This document shows positions 1 to 7,312 of a DNA stretch of 64,000 bases, piece after piece. The first letter of the stretch is position 1, and each line of letters opens with the position of its first letter. Position numbers and translations under genes: made by a program. Source of the stretch: Fibrobacterota bacterium (GTDB lineage Bacteria > Fibrobacterota > Fibrobacteria > UBA11236); assembly GCA_947466585.1 (NCBI GenBank), contig CANIEU010000004.1, positions 100,035-164,034 of the forward strand, written 5' to 3'. Below the pieces are notes generated by a model, which did not search any database, was not told the origin of the DNA, and was given only the letters and a program-made list of their open reading frames with translations.

Positions 1-175
1 AGGTGGGGATATTGCCGAAGTGTTGCGTGCCATTCGGAACGGCGGGGGAGACCCGAATCTGCACCTGCTCAACAGTTCCTCGGGCGTAAACTATGCCCAC
101 ACGCGCTTTCCTTCTTTGACTCCTGCCGAAGCGTCGCTCAAGGCCATCGAGGAAATCTTCACCGCCATGCGGTGA
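1..175 (+). CDS. C-terminal end of a probable orotidine 5'-phosphate decarboxylase (type 2)
   Basis: The window opens inside a plus-strand reading frame that stays open from base 2 to a TGA at 173-175 (57 codons visible). The visible protein contains LHLLNSSSGVNYAH followed by a short alpha-helical tail ending FTAMR. An NSS-x-G/A-x-x-YA motif close to the C-terminus is typical of the long, type 2 OMP decarboxylases, which make UMP in pyrimidine synthesis, so that is the best guess. The stop lies 18 bases before the pgl start, so the two genes are probably cotranscribed. Only the tail is visible and other TIM-barrel enzymes cannot be excluded. Confidence 0.4.
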   Translation, partial: GGDIAEVLRAIRNGGGDPNLHLLNSSSGVNYAHTRFPSLTPAEASLKAIEEIFTAMR

Positions 176-193
176 AGGGGAAAGGAACGGGTC

Positions 194-850
194 GTGCAAG
201 TTTTGGTTCTGGACTCCCTCGAGGCCGTCGCGCAAAAGTCCCTGGAGTTGCTTGGCGGACCGCGGATCGCGGTTTCCGGCGGCACCACCTTCGCAGCGCT
301 CTTTCGTCACTGGGTACCGGAGGTGCGTCGCCGCACCGAGTTCGGAGAGAAGCTGCGTTTCTTCGTGGTGGACGAGCGCAAGGTCGCCTTTGAAGACCCG
401 CTGTGCAATTGGAAATCTTGCTTTGAAGACCTGCTGCTTCCGGCAGGACTCGCGGAACAGAAGGCTCATTTCGTGACCAATGCTCGCGACTATGCGTCCC
501 TGCTGCAGAAAGAGTTCGAGGCGGCGCCGGTCGTGTTCGACCAAATCTTTCTCGGCATGGGAGAAGACGGCCACACCGCCTCCTTGTTCCCGGGTAAAGC
601 GACCTTGACCGATTTGGATTCCGATGTGATTGATGTCACAGATTCGCCCAAAGCTCCGTCGAAGCGGGTGACGCTCGGACTCAAACCGATTCGCGCCTGT
701 GGGCACTTGATCACCGTGGCGCTGGGTGCGGGCAAGGTCGAAATGGTGAAGCGTTTACAGGCCGGAGATTCCACGCTTCCTATCACCCTGGCCATGCAGG
801 GGCATCCGCATGCCACCTTGCTGCTCGACCTTGCAGCGGCAGGGTTGTAG
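194..850 (+). CDS. pgl: 6-phosphogluconolactonase (DevB type)
   Basis: Hydrolyses 6-phosphoglucono-1,5-lactone to 6-phosphogluconate in the oxidative pentose phosphate pathway; cytoplasmic. The 218-residue protein has the family signatures: SGG at residues 28-30, VDER at 59-62, and GMGEDGHTASLFPG at 121-134, which is the diagnostic 6PGL motif. Length is near the short end of the family (about 220-260). The start is a GTG at 194, chosen because a purine-rich stretch (AGGGGAAAGGAA, about 176-187) sits at ribosome-binding distance and the frame begins with the usual strand-loop. It follows the probable pyrF end by 18 bases. No zwf or gnd gene is in the window. Confidence 0.93.
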   Translation: MQVLVLDSLEAVAQKSLELLGGPRIAVSGGTTFAALFRHWVPEVRRRTEFGEKLRFFVVDERKVAFEDPLCNWKSCFEDLLLPAGLAEQKAHFVTNARDYASLLQKEFEAAPVVFDQIFLGMGEDGHTASLFPGKATLTDLDSDVIDVTDSPKAPSKRVTLGLKPIRACGHLITVALGAGKVEMVKRLQAGDSTLPITLAMQGHPHATLLLDLAAAGL

Positions 851-898
851 CCGTTTACAACTCGAGCGTCCCCACCGCCCCCCGAACATCGTATCTTC

Positions 899-964
899 CT
901 CGTTATCTTCTCTCGATCTTTACCCGTAAATTTTTCGGTAGCTTTTCTCGGAAACTTTTCTCGC
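899..964. repeat. Degenerate TTTTCTCGG-type word repeat before the DsbA-like gene
   Basis: The 136-bp gap between pgl and the DsbA-like gene contains imperfectly repeated words such as TCTCTCGATCTTT, TTTTTCGGTAGC, TTTTCTCGGAAAC and TTTTCTCGC. It resembles one arm of the palindromic word-repeat elements seen further on, but no complementary arm is visible, so it may simply be a pyrimidine-rich leader. Confidence 0.25.
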
Positions 965-986
965 ATTCTATCAAAACAGGCCGACC

Positions 987-1706
987 ATGAAAAAACCATC
1001 CGTGACCTTTTTTCTTCTCGCCGTACTGGCCCTCCTGCCGCTCGGTTGCTTTTCTGCCGACAGCGAGAGTCGGTTGCGCGCACTTGAAGACAAGCAAGAC
1101 AGCATTCTCTCGATTTTGCGTGTGATGCAGGAACAAAGCGAATTCGTGGCGCTGCGGGTGGGGTGGCGTCCGGCTGCGGACAACAAACCGAAGGTTATTC
1201 CCGTGGCCAACAGTTTCACGAAGGGCCCGGCCAACGCCGTGCTGACCTTGGTGGAGTTCTCCGATTTCCAATGTCCCTATTGCGCCCGGTTGGTTCCGGT
1301 GCTCGATTCGGTCTTGCGCGCCTATCCCAAGGACGTGCGGTTGGTGTTCAAGCATTTTCCGCTTTCGTTCCACGCGCAAGCGCGTGAAGCCGCGGCGGCG
1401 GGCATCGCCGCCGGCAACCAAGGCAAGTTTTTCGAGTTCCGTTGCCTCGTCATGGCCCAGTACCGCAGCCTCGATCAAGATGTTTACCTCGCTGCCGCCC
1501 AAAAAATCGGGCTCGACATGAACCGTTTCCGCCGTGAAATGGCTTTGACCGATGACGTGAACAAGATTCTCGACACCGATATCGAACTCGGCCGCAACAT
1601 CGGCGTCGAAGGAACGCCGACCTTGTTCGTGAACGGAAAGCTCGCAGAAGACCGTTCCTTCGACTATTTCGCCCATCTCGTCGCCGAGGCCCGAAAGTCC
1701 AAGTAA
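987..1706 (+). CDS. DsbA-family thioredoxin-fold lipoprotein
   Basis: Probable envelope thiol-disulfide oxidoreductase. The 239-residue protein starts with a lipoprotein signal peptide: hydrophobic core at residues 7-19, then LPLGC with the lipidated Cys at 21. A short coiled-coil-like stretch (residues 28-52) leads into a thioredoxin fold with the redox motif CPYC at 96-99 inside FSDFQCPYCARL. The cis-Pro loop VEGTPTLFVNG lies near residue 208. This arrangement (Thioredoxin_4 / BdbD-DsbG-like, with an alpha-helical insertion) suits a disulfide oxidase or isomerase anchored at the membrane. No partner DsbB/DsbD is nearby. It is followed by the gene-free palindrome region. The redox direction cannot be told from sequence. 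Confidence 0.85.
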   Translation: MKKPSVTFFLLAVLALLPLGCFSADSESRLRALEDKQDSILSILRVMQEQSEFVALRVGWRPAADNKPKVIPVANSFTKGPANAVLTLVEFSDFQCPYCARLVPVLDSVLRAYPKDVRLVFKHFPLSFHAQAREAAAAGIAAGNQGKFFEFRCLVMAQYRSLDQDVYLAAAQKIGLDMNRFRREMALTDDVNKILDTDIELGRNIGVEGTPTLFVNGKLAEDRSFDYFAHLVAEARKSK

Positions 1707-1786
1707 AGGTTGTCTATTGCCCTCAGCCTAACTCTTCGGCGCTCTCCCTATTATTCCTTGAGCCCTCTCACCGCGGACCAAACGAA

Positions 1787-1816
1787 GCTTCACCGAAGCG
1801 TTGACGAAGTTTCGTC
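1787..1816. repeat. Two small hairpins beside the large palindrome
   Basis: GCTTC-ACC-GAAGC (1787-1799) and GACGAA-GT-TTCGTC (1803-1816) are perfect short hairpins lying immediately before the 156-bp nested palindrome. They share GAAG/TTCG words with each other. They may be part of the same structured transcript or element. Confidence 0.5.
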
Positions 1817-1818
1817 TA

Positions 1819-1974
1819 GGCCGACCTGAAAGCCATTCGTCGCACAAAGCCGGTGCGAGAACAAGTGATGCGAGGAGGCCGAGGAAGCGATACTGGAAAA
1901 GTATCGCGACGGAGGCCGCCTCTGCACCGCGATGTTCGCAGCCCGGCTTCTCCAGAATGGCTTTCAGGTCGGCC
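1819..1974. repeat. 156-bp nested palindrome; candidate structured RNA
   Basis: A perfect 20-bp inverted repeat (1819-1838 with 1955-1974) encloses three or four further nested helices, all co-axial: 1847-1853 with 1943-1949 (AAGCCGG/CCGGCTT), 1854-1858 with 1936-1940, 1872-1880 with 1914-1922 (8 of 9 pairs), and 1887-1894 with 1900-1907 (GCGATACT/AGTATCGC around a 5-base loop). The two strands of the central internal loop are both 13 bases (1859-1871 and 1923-1935). The result is a rod with a symmetric central bubble. That general shape recalls 6S RNA, but I see no diagnostic primary sequence, and the signatures of rnpB, tmRNA and SRP RNA are absent. A palindromic mobile element is the alternative. 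Strand is undetermined. Confidence 0.55.
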
Positions 1975-1975
1975 G

Positions 1976-2012
1976 AAAAAGGGGGCGGCGATCCACCGAA
2001 GTGGATCGCCGC
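1976..2012 (-). terminator. Strong hairpin with TTCG loop and T-run (minus strand)
   Basis: A perfect 12-bp stem (1985-1996 with 2001-2012) closes on a 4-base loop that reads c(TTCG)g on the minus strand, an exceptionally stable tetraloop. On that strand it is followed by CCCC and TTTTT (complement of 1976-1984). This is a typical intrinsic terminator for minus-strand transcription coming from the helicase operon about 260 bases upstream, or for a minus-strand small RNA starting in 2013-2269. Confidence 0.6.
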
Positions 2013-2269
2013 TAATGATTAGGCCGTTATTACCCGCGCAACGGACACTAATCGAGGGAACCGAGTACTTTGTTGCCCCCCTAAATTAGGCCCGCCTTCC
2101 CGCTTGCGCAACACGTTTCTGTTTTTTTATCGCACATTAAAATTCCGCTAAATTCGCGTGATTATCGTTTTATGGTGTACAAAGATGTGGCAAATTTTGG
2201 ACGTATCGACCACTTCAGAATGGATGGAAAGGTCGGTTCGACGCATCCATCGGATGCAGTGATAAAGGG
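2013..2269. other. Gene-free, partly AT-rich stretch
   Basis: No coding region is supported here. The stretch contains a short hairpin CCGTT/AACGG (2024-2028 with 2039-2043), a run of seven T (2121-2127), an AT-rich block around 2130-2215 that could hold a promoter, and GCATCC-ATC-GGATGC (2243-2257) just after the helicase stop. None can be assigned with confidence. Confidence 0.4.
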
Positions 2270-3568
2270 TTAGCGCGTGCGAGCTGGGCGCGAGGGCTTC
2301 TCGGCTGGAAGGCCTTGTTCGACACGGATGAATTCGGCCCGTTTGTCAATGCGCACCTTGGCTTCGTGGACGCGTTTCGCCTGTTTGAGCCACGGATCGC
2401 CCTGCGCGTAGGCGGGATGAACCGGAATCGGTCCGCCGAATTCCTTCTCGATGTTGCGGAAGGCGAGATAGTCGTCGGGCCCGGCAAAGGAAAGGCAGGT
2501 GCCGGGGCGTTCGCGGCGCGCGGTGCGCCCTGAGCGATGCACGTACTCGCGATAGTTGCGGGGCAGGTCGAAGTTGACCACGAGATCGGCCTTGGGAATG
2601 TCGAGTCCGCGCGCCGCGAGATCGGTGGCGACCAATACTCGGAATTTCCCGTCCTTGAAACCCTGAAAGGCCAAGGCGCGTTCGCTTTGAAGGCGGTCGC
2701 CATGCAGGGCTCCGGAGGCGACGCCGCGCAGACGCAACAATCCGTTCAGGTGATTGGCCTTTTCGCGGTTGGCGACGAAGACGATAGCCTGGCCCTTGGT
2801 TTCCTTGAGCGTGTCGAGCAGGAGGTCGTTTTTGGTGCGGTTCGATTTGAGGAAAAAGAACTGCTCCGTCAGTGGCGCGCTCTTGGCCACCTGTACGTGA
2901 TGCCGGGTGAGTTCTCCCAGCGGCAGGCGCTCGAGGGCATCTTCAGCCCCCGTGGCAGAGAACAAAAGCGTTTGCCTTTTCTTAGGGACCTTGGCGAGGA
3001 TTTTACCGACCTGTTCTTCGAAGCCCATGTCGATGAGACGGTCGAATTCGTCGAGCACGAGAAAGCGGATGGAGCGTAGGAGCGCGGGATCACTCTCGAG
3101 GAGATCGATCAACCGACCGGGAGTGGCGATGAGAGTGTGCCACTCGCCTTGAAGGCGTCGGCGTTGCGCATCCGCATCATGACCGCCCAAGCACAATACA
3201 AGCCCCTCACGCGCCCGGTTTGCGGGGCCGTCGATGGCCTGAAGCATTTGGGAAACCTGATAGCCCAGCTCGCGCGCAGGAACCAGGATCAGATTGCCGT
3301 GGCGCGAGGGAAGGCGCGACCATAGGGGCAGCAGATAGGCGAGGGTTTTACCGGTTCCGGTGGGTGCCACTGCGAGGAAGGACTCCCCGGCAAGGGCCGC
3401 AGGAAGGCATGCATCCTGAACCGGGGTCGGCTTTTCGAAGCGAAGGCGTTCGATGGCATCAAACATCTTCGCCGGAAGAAAGCGCCACGCGGCGGGGACG
3501 GGCATGGCCGCACTGGGCCTGGAAGAAATAGGCTTGGGAAGGCGCGCGCCCGCAGCCGGTTTCTTCAT
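2270..3568 (-). CDS. DEAD-box-family ATP-dependent RNA helicase (DEFD variant)
   Basis: An RNA helicase of the RhlE/SrmB type (432 residues), likely acting in ribosome assembly or RNA decay. Motifs in order: Q motif with KPTPVQ near residue 51, Walker A APTGTGKT at 68-75, PAREL at 98-102, motif II DEFD at 173-176 instead of DEAD, SAT at 204-206, ATDLAARGLDIP, and HRSGRTARRERPG in the second RecA lobe. The start ATG at 3568 overlaps the aroF stop (ATGA), which indicates translational coupling. Upstream in-frame codons only read through aroF in the wrong frame and were rejected. The C-terminus is short and basic, without an added RNA-binding domain. The A-to-F change in motif II is uncommon, but the two acidic residues needed for catalysis remain. 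Confidence 0.9.
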   Translation of the reverse strand: MKKPAAGARLPKPISSRPSAAMPVPAAWRFLPAKMFDAIERLRFEKPTPVQDACLPAALAGESFLAVAPTGTGKTLAYLLPLWSRLPSRHGNLILVPARELGYQVSQMLQAIDGPANRAREGLVLCLGGHDADAQRRRLQGEWHTLIATPGRLIDLLESDPALLRSIRFLVLDEFDRLIDMGFEEQVGKILAKVPKKRQTLLFSATGAEDALERLPLGELTRHHVQVAKSAPLTEQFFFLKSNRTKNDLLLDTLKETKGQAIVFVANREKANHLNGLLRLRGVASGALHGDRLQSERALAFQGFKDGKFRVLVATDLAARGLDIPKADLVVNFDLPRNYREYVHRSGRTARRERPGTCLSFAGPDDYLAFRNIEKEFGGPIPVHPAYAQGDPWLKQAKRVHEAKVRIDKRAEFIRVEQGLPAEKPSRPARTR

Positions 3569-4620
3569 GCCGCCTGCAGCGTCTTCGTCATGCTCTTCAT
3601 GCGCGTGTGGAGGCCGCGGGCTTCCTTGATCACCTGCGCGAGCACGTCGGGCGTGATCGCCTGTTTGGGATCGTCGCCCACACCGCGCTTCGGTTGGCAA
3701 TGCGTCTCGATCACCAAACCGTCGGCGCCGTAGGCCACCGCCGCGATGGCGGCGTGCGGAACGTAAACGGCCTTGCCGACGCTGTGCGACGGGTCGACGA
3801 TCACAGGCGCCCAGGTCTTTTCCTTGAGCAGCGGCGTGATGCATTCATCGGGATGGTTGCGGTAGCCGTCCATGCCCGGTACGGTGCCGCGGGGGCACAG
3901 CATGATGTTCGGATTGCCCTGCGCCACGATATATTCGCCCGCGAGGATGAACTCGGAGATCGGGCCCATGTGCATGCTGCGCTTGAGCAGCACGCGCGTG
4001 CCGGTTCCCTTGGTGATGCGCCCCACCTCCTGCAGCAGGCGGTAGTTGAGGGCGCTGCGCGCACCGATTTGGAGCGAATCGACGCCGGCGTCGACGCAAA
4101 TGCGGGCCTGTTCGAAATCCATCACTTCGGTGTTGACCGGCAAGCCGGTCACTTCGCGGGCCTCGAGCAGGATGTCGAGGCTTTTCGCATCTCCCTGGAA
4201 GGAGTGCGGCGAGGTGCGCGGCTTCCACACGCCGCCACGCAGCATGTCGGCCCCGGCGGCCTTGACGGCGTGGGCGGTTTCGAGGAAGAAGTTCCGGTTG
4301 TTGGGATCGATGGTGCAGTGGCCTGCGATCACGGCGAAGTCACCGGGCAGCACCCGCGAGCCGACGGTGATCTGGTGCTGAGCAAGGCTGCTCTCGCGGG
4401 CCATCAGCTTGTAGGGCACCTGGACACGGTCGATCCGGTCGATGTAGGGGAGACCCTCTATCCGGTTGATCAATTCCTGCGTGGTTTCGTCGCCCATGAG
4501 CGCGTAAATGGAACGCTGGGCGCCGTGGATGGTCTGGATGCCCACCCCGAACTCCGCGGCGATCTCGGTCACTTCTTTGAGTTCGGCGTCGGTCAGGCGG
4601 GGCAGCAGGGGGATAATCAT
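3565..4620 (-). CDS. aroF: 3-deoxy-7-phosphoheptulonate (DAHP) synthase, type I beta with N-terminal regulatory domain
   Basis: Condenses phosphoenolpyruvate and erythrose 4-phosphate in the first step of the shikimate pathway. The 351-residue protein has an N-terminal ferredoxin-like/ACT-like domain (about 1-65) as in the Thermotoga and Bacillus type enzymes; that domain is used in aromatic feedback inhibition. The catalytic TIM barrel follows, with AGHC at 99-102 (metal-binding Cys), LRGGVWKPRTSPHSFQG at 127-143 (substrate-binding KPRTSP), and a late DPSHSVG motif. It is first in a two-gene unit with the helicase (4-bp overlap). The choice of the symbol aroF rather than aroG is conventional only. 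Confidence 0.93.
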   Translation of the reverse strand: MIIPLLPRLTDAELKEVTEIAAEFGVGIQTIHGAQRSIYALMGDETTQELINRIEGLPYIDRIDRVQVPYKLMARESSLAQHQITVGSRVLPGDFAVIAGHCTIDPNNRNFFLETAHAVKAAGADMLRGGVWKPRTSPHSFQGDAKSLDILLEAREVTGLPVNTEVMDFEQARICVDAGVDSLQIGARSALNYRLLQEVGRITKGTGTRVLLKRSMHMGPISEFILAGEYIVAQGNPNIMLCPRGTVPGMDGYRNHPDECITPLLKEKTWAPVIVDPSHSVGKAVYVPHAAIAAVAYGADGLVIETHCQPKRGVGDDPKQAITPDVLAQVIKEARGLHTRMKSMTKTLQAA

Positions 4621-4739
4621 GCGTAAATCCGTGGTTTTTCAGGGAGTTGAACGGTGGAATTTAACCATAAAGGCCCGGGAGGGCAATGCAAAGGAGATGT
4701 AAAGCGGGGTATCGAAGATTCCCGAACCGCGTGCGGATT

Positions 4740-6578
4740 TCAGGGAAGCACGATCAAACTTTTAACCCCGGCACCGCTCGTTTTGAAGAAGTAGAACCCG
4801 GGGGGCACGGTGCGGTTTTGGGGATCTTTGAGGTTCCAGGACCAAAACGAGTGGGAACTGTCGGCAGCGATGGTTGCGACGCGACGACCGGATTCGGCCA
4901 CGATTTTGAGGCTGTCGTTAAGCCCGCCCTTTGGGGCCAGAAATACGAGGGGAGTCTGTGCGCGGGTTACGGGGTTGCGCACTGCATAAGTTTCTGCAAC
5001 CCCTTTCGAAAGAGCCACATGGCGGATTTGTGTAAAAGAAGTGTTCGCTGTGGCCAGACTGGTGGCGGTGCCCGCAGGAGGGTGGGTCAATAAGACCGCG
5101 CCTCCGGTTAATAAGGTGGATTGATATCCGCTGAAGCTGCTGTCGATACGCCGGGACCCGGGAATGCCGATCAAGGTCACCAAGCCCGTATCGGTGACGG
5201 GAGGCCGAAGAATGCGGAAAGTCAACGCGGGGAAATCCAACTGCGTGATGCCCGACGCCGGGAGGGTGTCTAACCGGGGCTTGGGCCACTGCGGCATGTC
5301 GGGCGAAAAGGCTAGAGGTGAGTTTGCCGCGGCGGAACTGCCGGATAGTGTCATGGCGGCGGCGTAGGCCGTGTAAAGGCTGTCCCAACGTGCCTGGGTA
5401 CCCACGCCGTGAATCAAGGCCGTGGGAAGATCGTTGGTGGTTGCCAAGGCTTCCCAAATGGCGCGATCAAAGGCTGCCCCCAAGGCGTGGGTTAAAAAAA
5501 TGTGGAAGATTGCGTTGCCGTAGTTTTCGACAGTCTGTGCGGTCATTAGCGAAATCTGGTGGCTTTTCGGAATGTTGAAGCGGAGATACTGGAAGTAGTC
5601 GTTCACGGAAGGGGCAAGACGCTCTTCCATGCCGGTCGCGCTCAGTTCGTACCAGGCGTGAATGTTATTGAGCGTGGAATCGTAGGCGTATTGCACGGAG
5701 TGGTAAAACTCGTGGGAGGCGGTCACTTGTACGCCTTTTTCCCAGTCGGCCGCACTGTAATCGCGGTACACCACGTTACCCGGCAGAACCGCCCGCACGG
5801 GGCTTCCGCTGATCACGTCGGTCAGCGGGTTGTAGGTCACACCGTAGAGGAAGTCGTTTTCGAACAGGATGCGGCCGCCTTGTCCGGGCGGAAAGGAGAG
5901 GCCGTAGTACGGACCGGAAAATCCGCCGGCTATGTTGGCGTCTGCGATATCGACCACATACCTGCCCTGCGAAGGCCGATCATAAACATCGGAGGTACTG
6001 GTGTAGGCCGGCATGCGCATGCCGATAGAGTCGTAATACTGCCAAGCGCGTTCGAAATACTGTGCGGCCATCATTATGTAAAGCGGTGTTCCCGCCCCGA
6101 GCGAGTCGAGCCGGGCATGGAGGGTCGAATCGCGTTTATAAGTCGTGGTTGACGGAATGGTTCCCAACAGGGAATCCACCGTGGACTTGAGGACCACATC
6201 TCCCGCATTGTCAGAGACGATGCGTGCGCGATGGACCGACGGGGCGAGGGTGTACTGCAGGGCGAAGTGGGTGGTGAGGTAGGTTCGGCCTGCGAGTTTG
6301 TTGGCCGCTACGCTGGCTGAAAAACCGGGTCCGGATGTTGTGCCCCCGCTGCCGAGCGGGGCGTTCCGGTTCATCAATTGCGTTATCAACAAGGTCGCAC
6401 AGCCACGCCCAGGAGGTGCCTCAGCCGTCAGGATGCCGGAGGAAGTAAGCGTCTCTGCCGCAGTCGAGGATGCGGAGCCGAGTATGCACAGGGCGAAACC
6501 GGCGAGGGCGGTCCCGATGGAGACCGTGGAGACCTTGGAGATCGGTGGGTGGAAGACCTTTGTGAAGGGGGAGCGCAT
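4740..6578 (-). CDS. Secreted HExxH metallopeptidase-like protein with C-terminal sorting-like domain
   Basis: A 612-residue exported protein. An N-terminal signal peptide (hydrophobic core about 20-40, SSTAAE cleavage region) precedes a long domain containing ASHEFYHSVQYAYD near residue 290, a perfect HExxH zinc motif. Some 20 residues later WYELSATGMEE supplies acidic residues that could be the third ligand; this spacing is typical of gluzincin-like families such as the MXAN_6640-type putative peptidases. The last 60 residues (LKIVAESGRRV... then GFYFFKTSG and a short hydrophobic end) resemble the FlgD-Ig/Por-type C-terminal domains that direct secretion in FCB bacteria. The ATG at 6578 lies 4 bases from the response-regulator stop, so it may be cotranscribed with the two-component genes. 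Substrate unknown. Confidence 0.7.
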   Translation of the reverse strand: MRSPFTKVFHPPISKVSTVSIGTALAGFALCILGSASSTAAETLTSSGILTAEAPPGRGCATLLITQLMNRNAPLGSGGTTSGPGFSASVAANKLAGRTYLTTHFALQYTLAPSVHRARIVSDNAGDVVLKSTVDSLLGTIPSTTTYKRDSTLHARLDSLGAGTPLYIMMAAQYFERAWQYYDSIGMRMPAYTSTSDVYDRPSQGRYVVDIADANIAGGFSGPYYGLSFPPGQGGRILFENDFLYGVTYNPLTDVISGSPVRAVLPGNVVYRDYSAADWEKGVQVTASHEFYHSVQYAYDSTLNNIHAWYELSATGMEERLAPSVNDYFQYLRFNIPKSHQISLMTAQTVENYGNAIFHIFLTHALGAAFDRAIWEALATTNDLPTALIHGVGTQARWDSLYTAYAAAMTLSGSSAAANSPLAFSPDMPQWPKPRLDTLPASGITQLDFPALTFRILRPPVTDTGLVTLIGIPGSRRIDSSFSGYQSTLLTGGAVLLTHPPAGTATSLATANTSFTQIRHVALSKGVAETYAVRNPVTRAQTPLVFLAPKGGLNDSLKIVAESGRRVATIAADSSHSFWSWNLKDPQNRTVPPGFYFFKTSGAGVKSLIVLP

Positions 6579-6582
6579 CAAA

Positions 6583-7308
6583 TTAAGCTACGAATTTGTA
6601 GCCGGAACCGTGAATGGAGAGTATCCAGCGAGGTTTTTTCGGATCTTCTTCGATCAGCTTGCGAAGCTGCACAATATGGTTGTCGACCGTTCGGCTTTGG
6701 ATGTACCCCTCAACTCCCCAGATTTTTTGCAAAAGGTCTTCGCGCGTGACCACCTGATTGCGGCGTTCCCACAACAGTTTGAGAATTTGGGCTTCCTTAT
6801 ATGTCAGCCGGTGGCGCACACCGCGCACATCGATGGTCAGGTTGTTGAAGTCGGCATGCACAGTTGTTGCACCCTCGGGTCCCGTGCCACAGAAGCGAGC
6901 TTCGTCGCCCGGTGTTTCGCGCGGACGAGCGGTGCGGCCGCGCAGCAAGCTACGGACGCGTGCCAGCAGAATGTTCAAATCGAACGGCTTGGAGAGATAA
7001 TCGTCGGCTCCTCCGTCGAGGCCTTCGACAACGTCTTCCTTGGAGTCTCTCGCCGTCAGCAGCAATACCGGTGCATCGTATCCCGCCTCACGCAGGTCGG
7101 CGAGCAAGCTTAGGCCGTCCTTTCCGGGGAGCATCCAGTCGAGTAGAAAGAGGTCGAAGGGGTTTGCGGTTCCGTTGCGGGCGACGGTGGTGGCGGCGCT
7201 TTCTGCATCGGCGCACACGGTGACCTCATAGCCTTCGCGCCTGAGGTTAAACTCGAGACCGATGGCAAGACTCTGATCGTCTTCGACAAGGAGGATGCGG
7301 GCGCTCAC
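6583..7308 (-). CDS. OmpR/PhoB-family response regulator
   Basis: A two-component transcription factor (241 residues). The receiver domain has the acidic pair ED-D at 9-11, the phosphoacceptor Asp57 in LLDWMLPGKDG, Thr85 in LLLTARD and Lys107 in YLSKPFD. The DNA-binding winged helix (about 140-241) has LTYKEAQILKLLWERRNQ and ends RWILSIHGSGYKFVA, typical of the OmpR subfamily. The start is a GTG at 7308, 4 bases after the sensor kinase stop; longer frames run backwards into the kinase gene. Its obvious partner is the upstream kinase. The gene order lnt - kinase - regulator - secreted peptidase suggests an envelope-related regulon, but the signal is unknown. Confidence 0.93.
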   Translation of the reverse strand: MSARILLVEDDQSLAIGLEFNLRREGYEVTVCADAESAATTVARNGTANPFDLFLLDWMLPGKDGLSLLADLREAGYDAPVLLLTARDSKEDVVEGLDGGADDYLSKPFDLNILLARVRSLLRGRTARPRETPGDEARFCGTGPEGATTVHADFNNLTIDVRGVRHRLTYKEAQILKLLWERRNQVVTREDLLQKIWGVEGYIQSRTVDNHIVQLRKLIEEDPKKPRWILSIHGSGYKFVA

Positions 7309-7312
7309 AGGT

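Noticed and set aside
1726..1732. GCCTAAC resembling an integron attC core site
   Set aside because: No matching GTTRRRY partner at suitable distance, no integrase, and no gene-cassette array.
1819..1974. rnpB, tmRNA or SRP RNA identity for the large palindrome
   Set aside because: The GAGGAAAGUCC core of RNase P RNA, the tmRNA ends and the SRP CAGG...AGCA loop are all missing. The real SRP RNA gene is at 16490.
1801..2089. Two overlapping plus-strand reading frames of 73-78 codons
   Set aside because: They run through the palindrome cluster, have Arg/Pro/Ser-rich composition and no ribosome-binding site.
3607..4626. 339-codon plus-strand reading frame opposite aroF
   Set aside because: It mirrors aroF on the other strand, has biased His/Gly/Val-rich composition and no domain pattern; aroF is unambiguous. 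A codon-bias shadow of a GC-rich gene.
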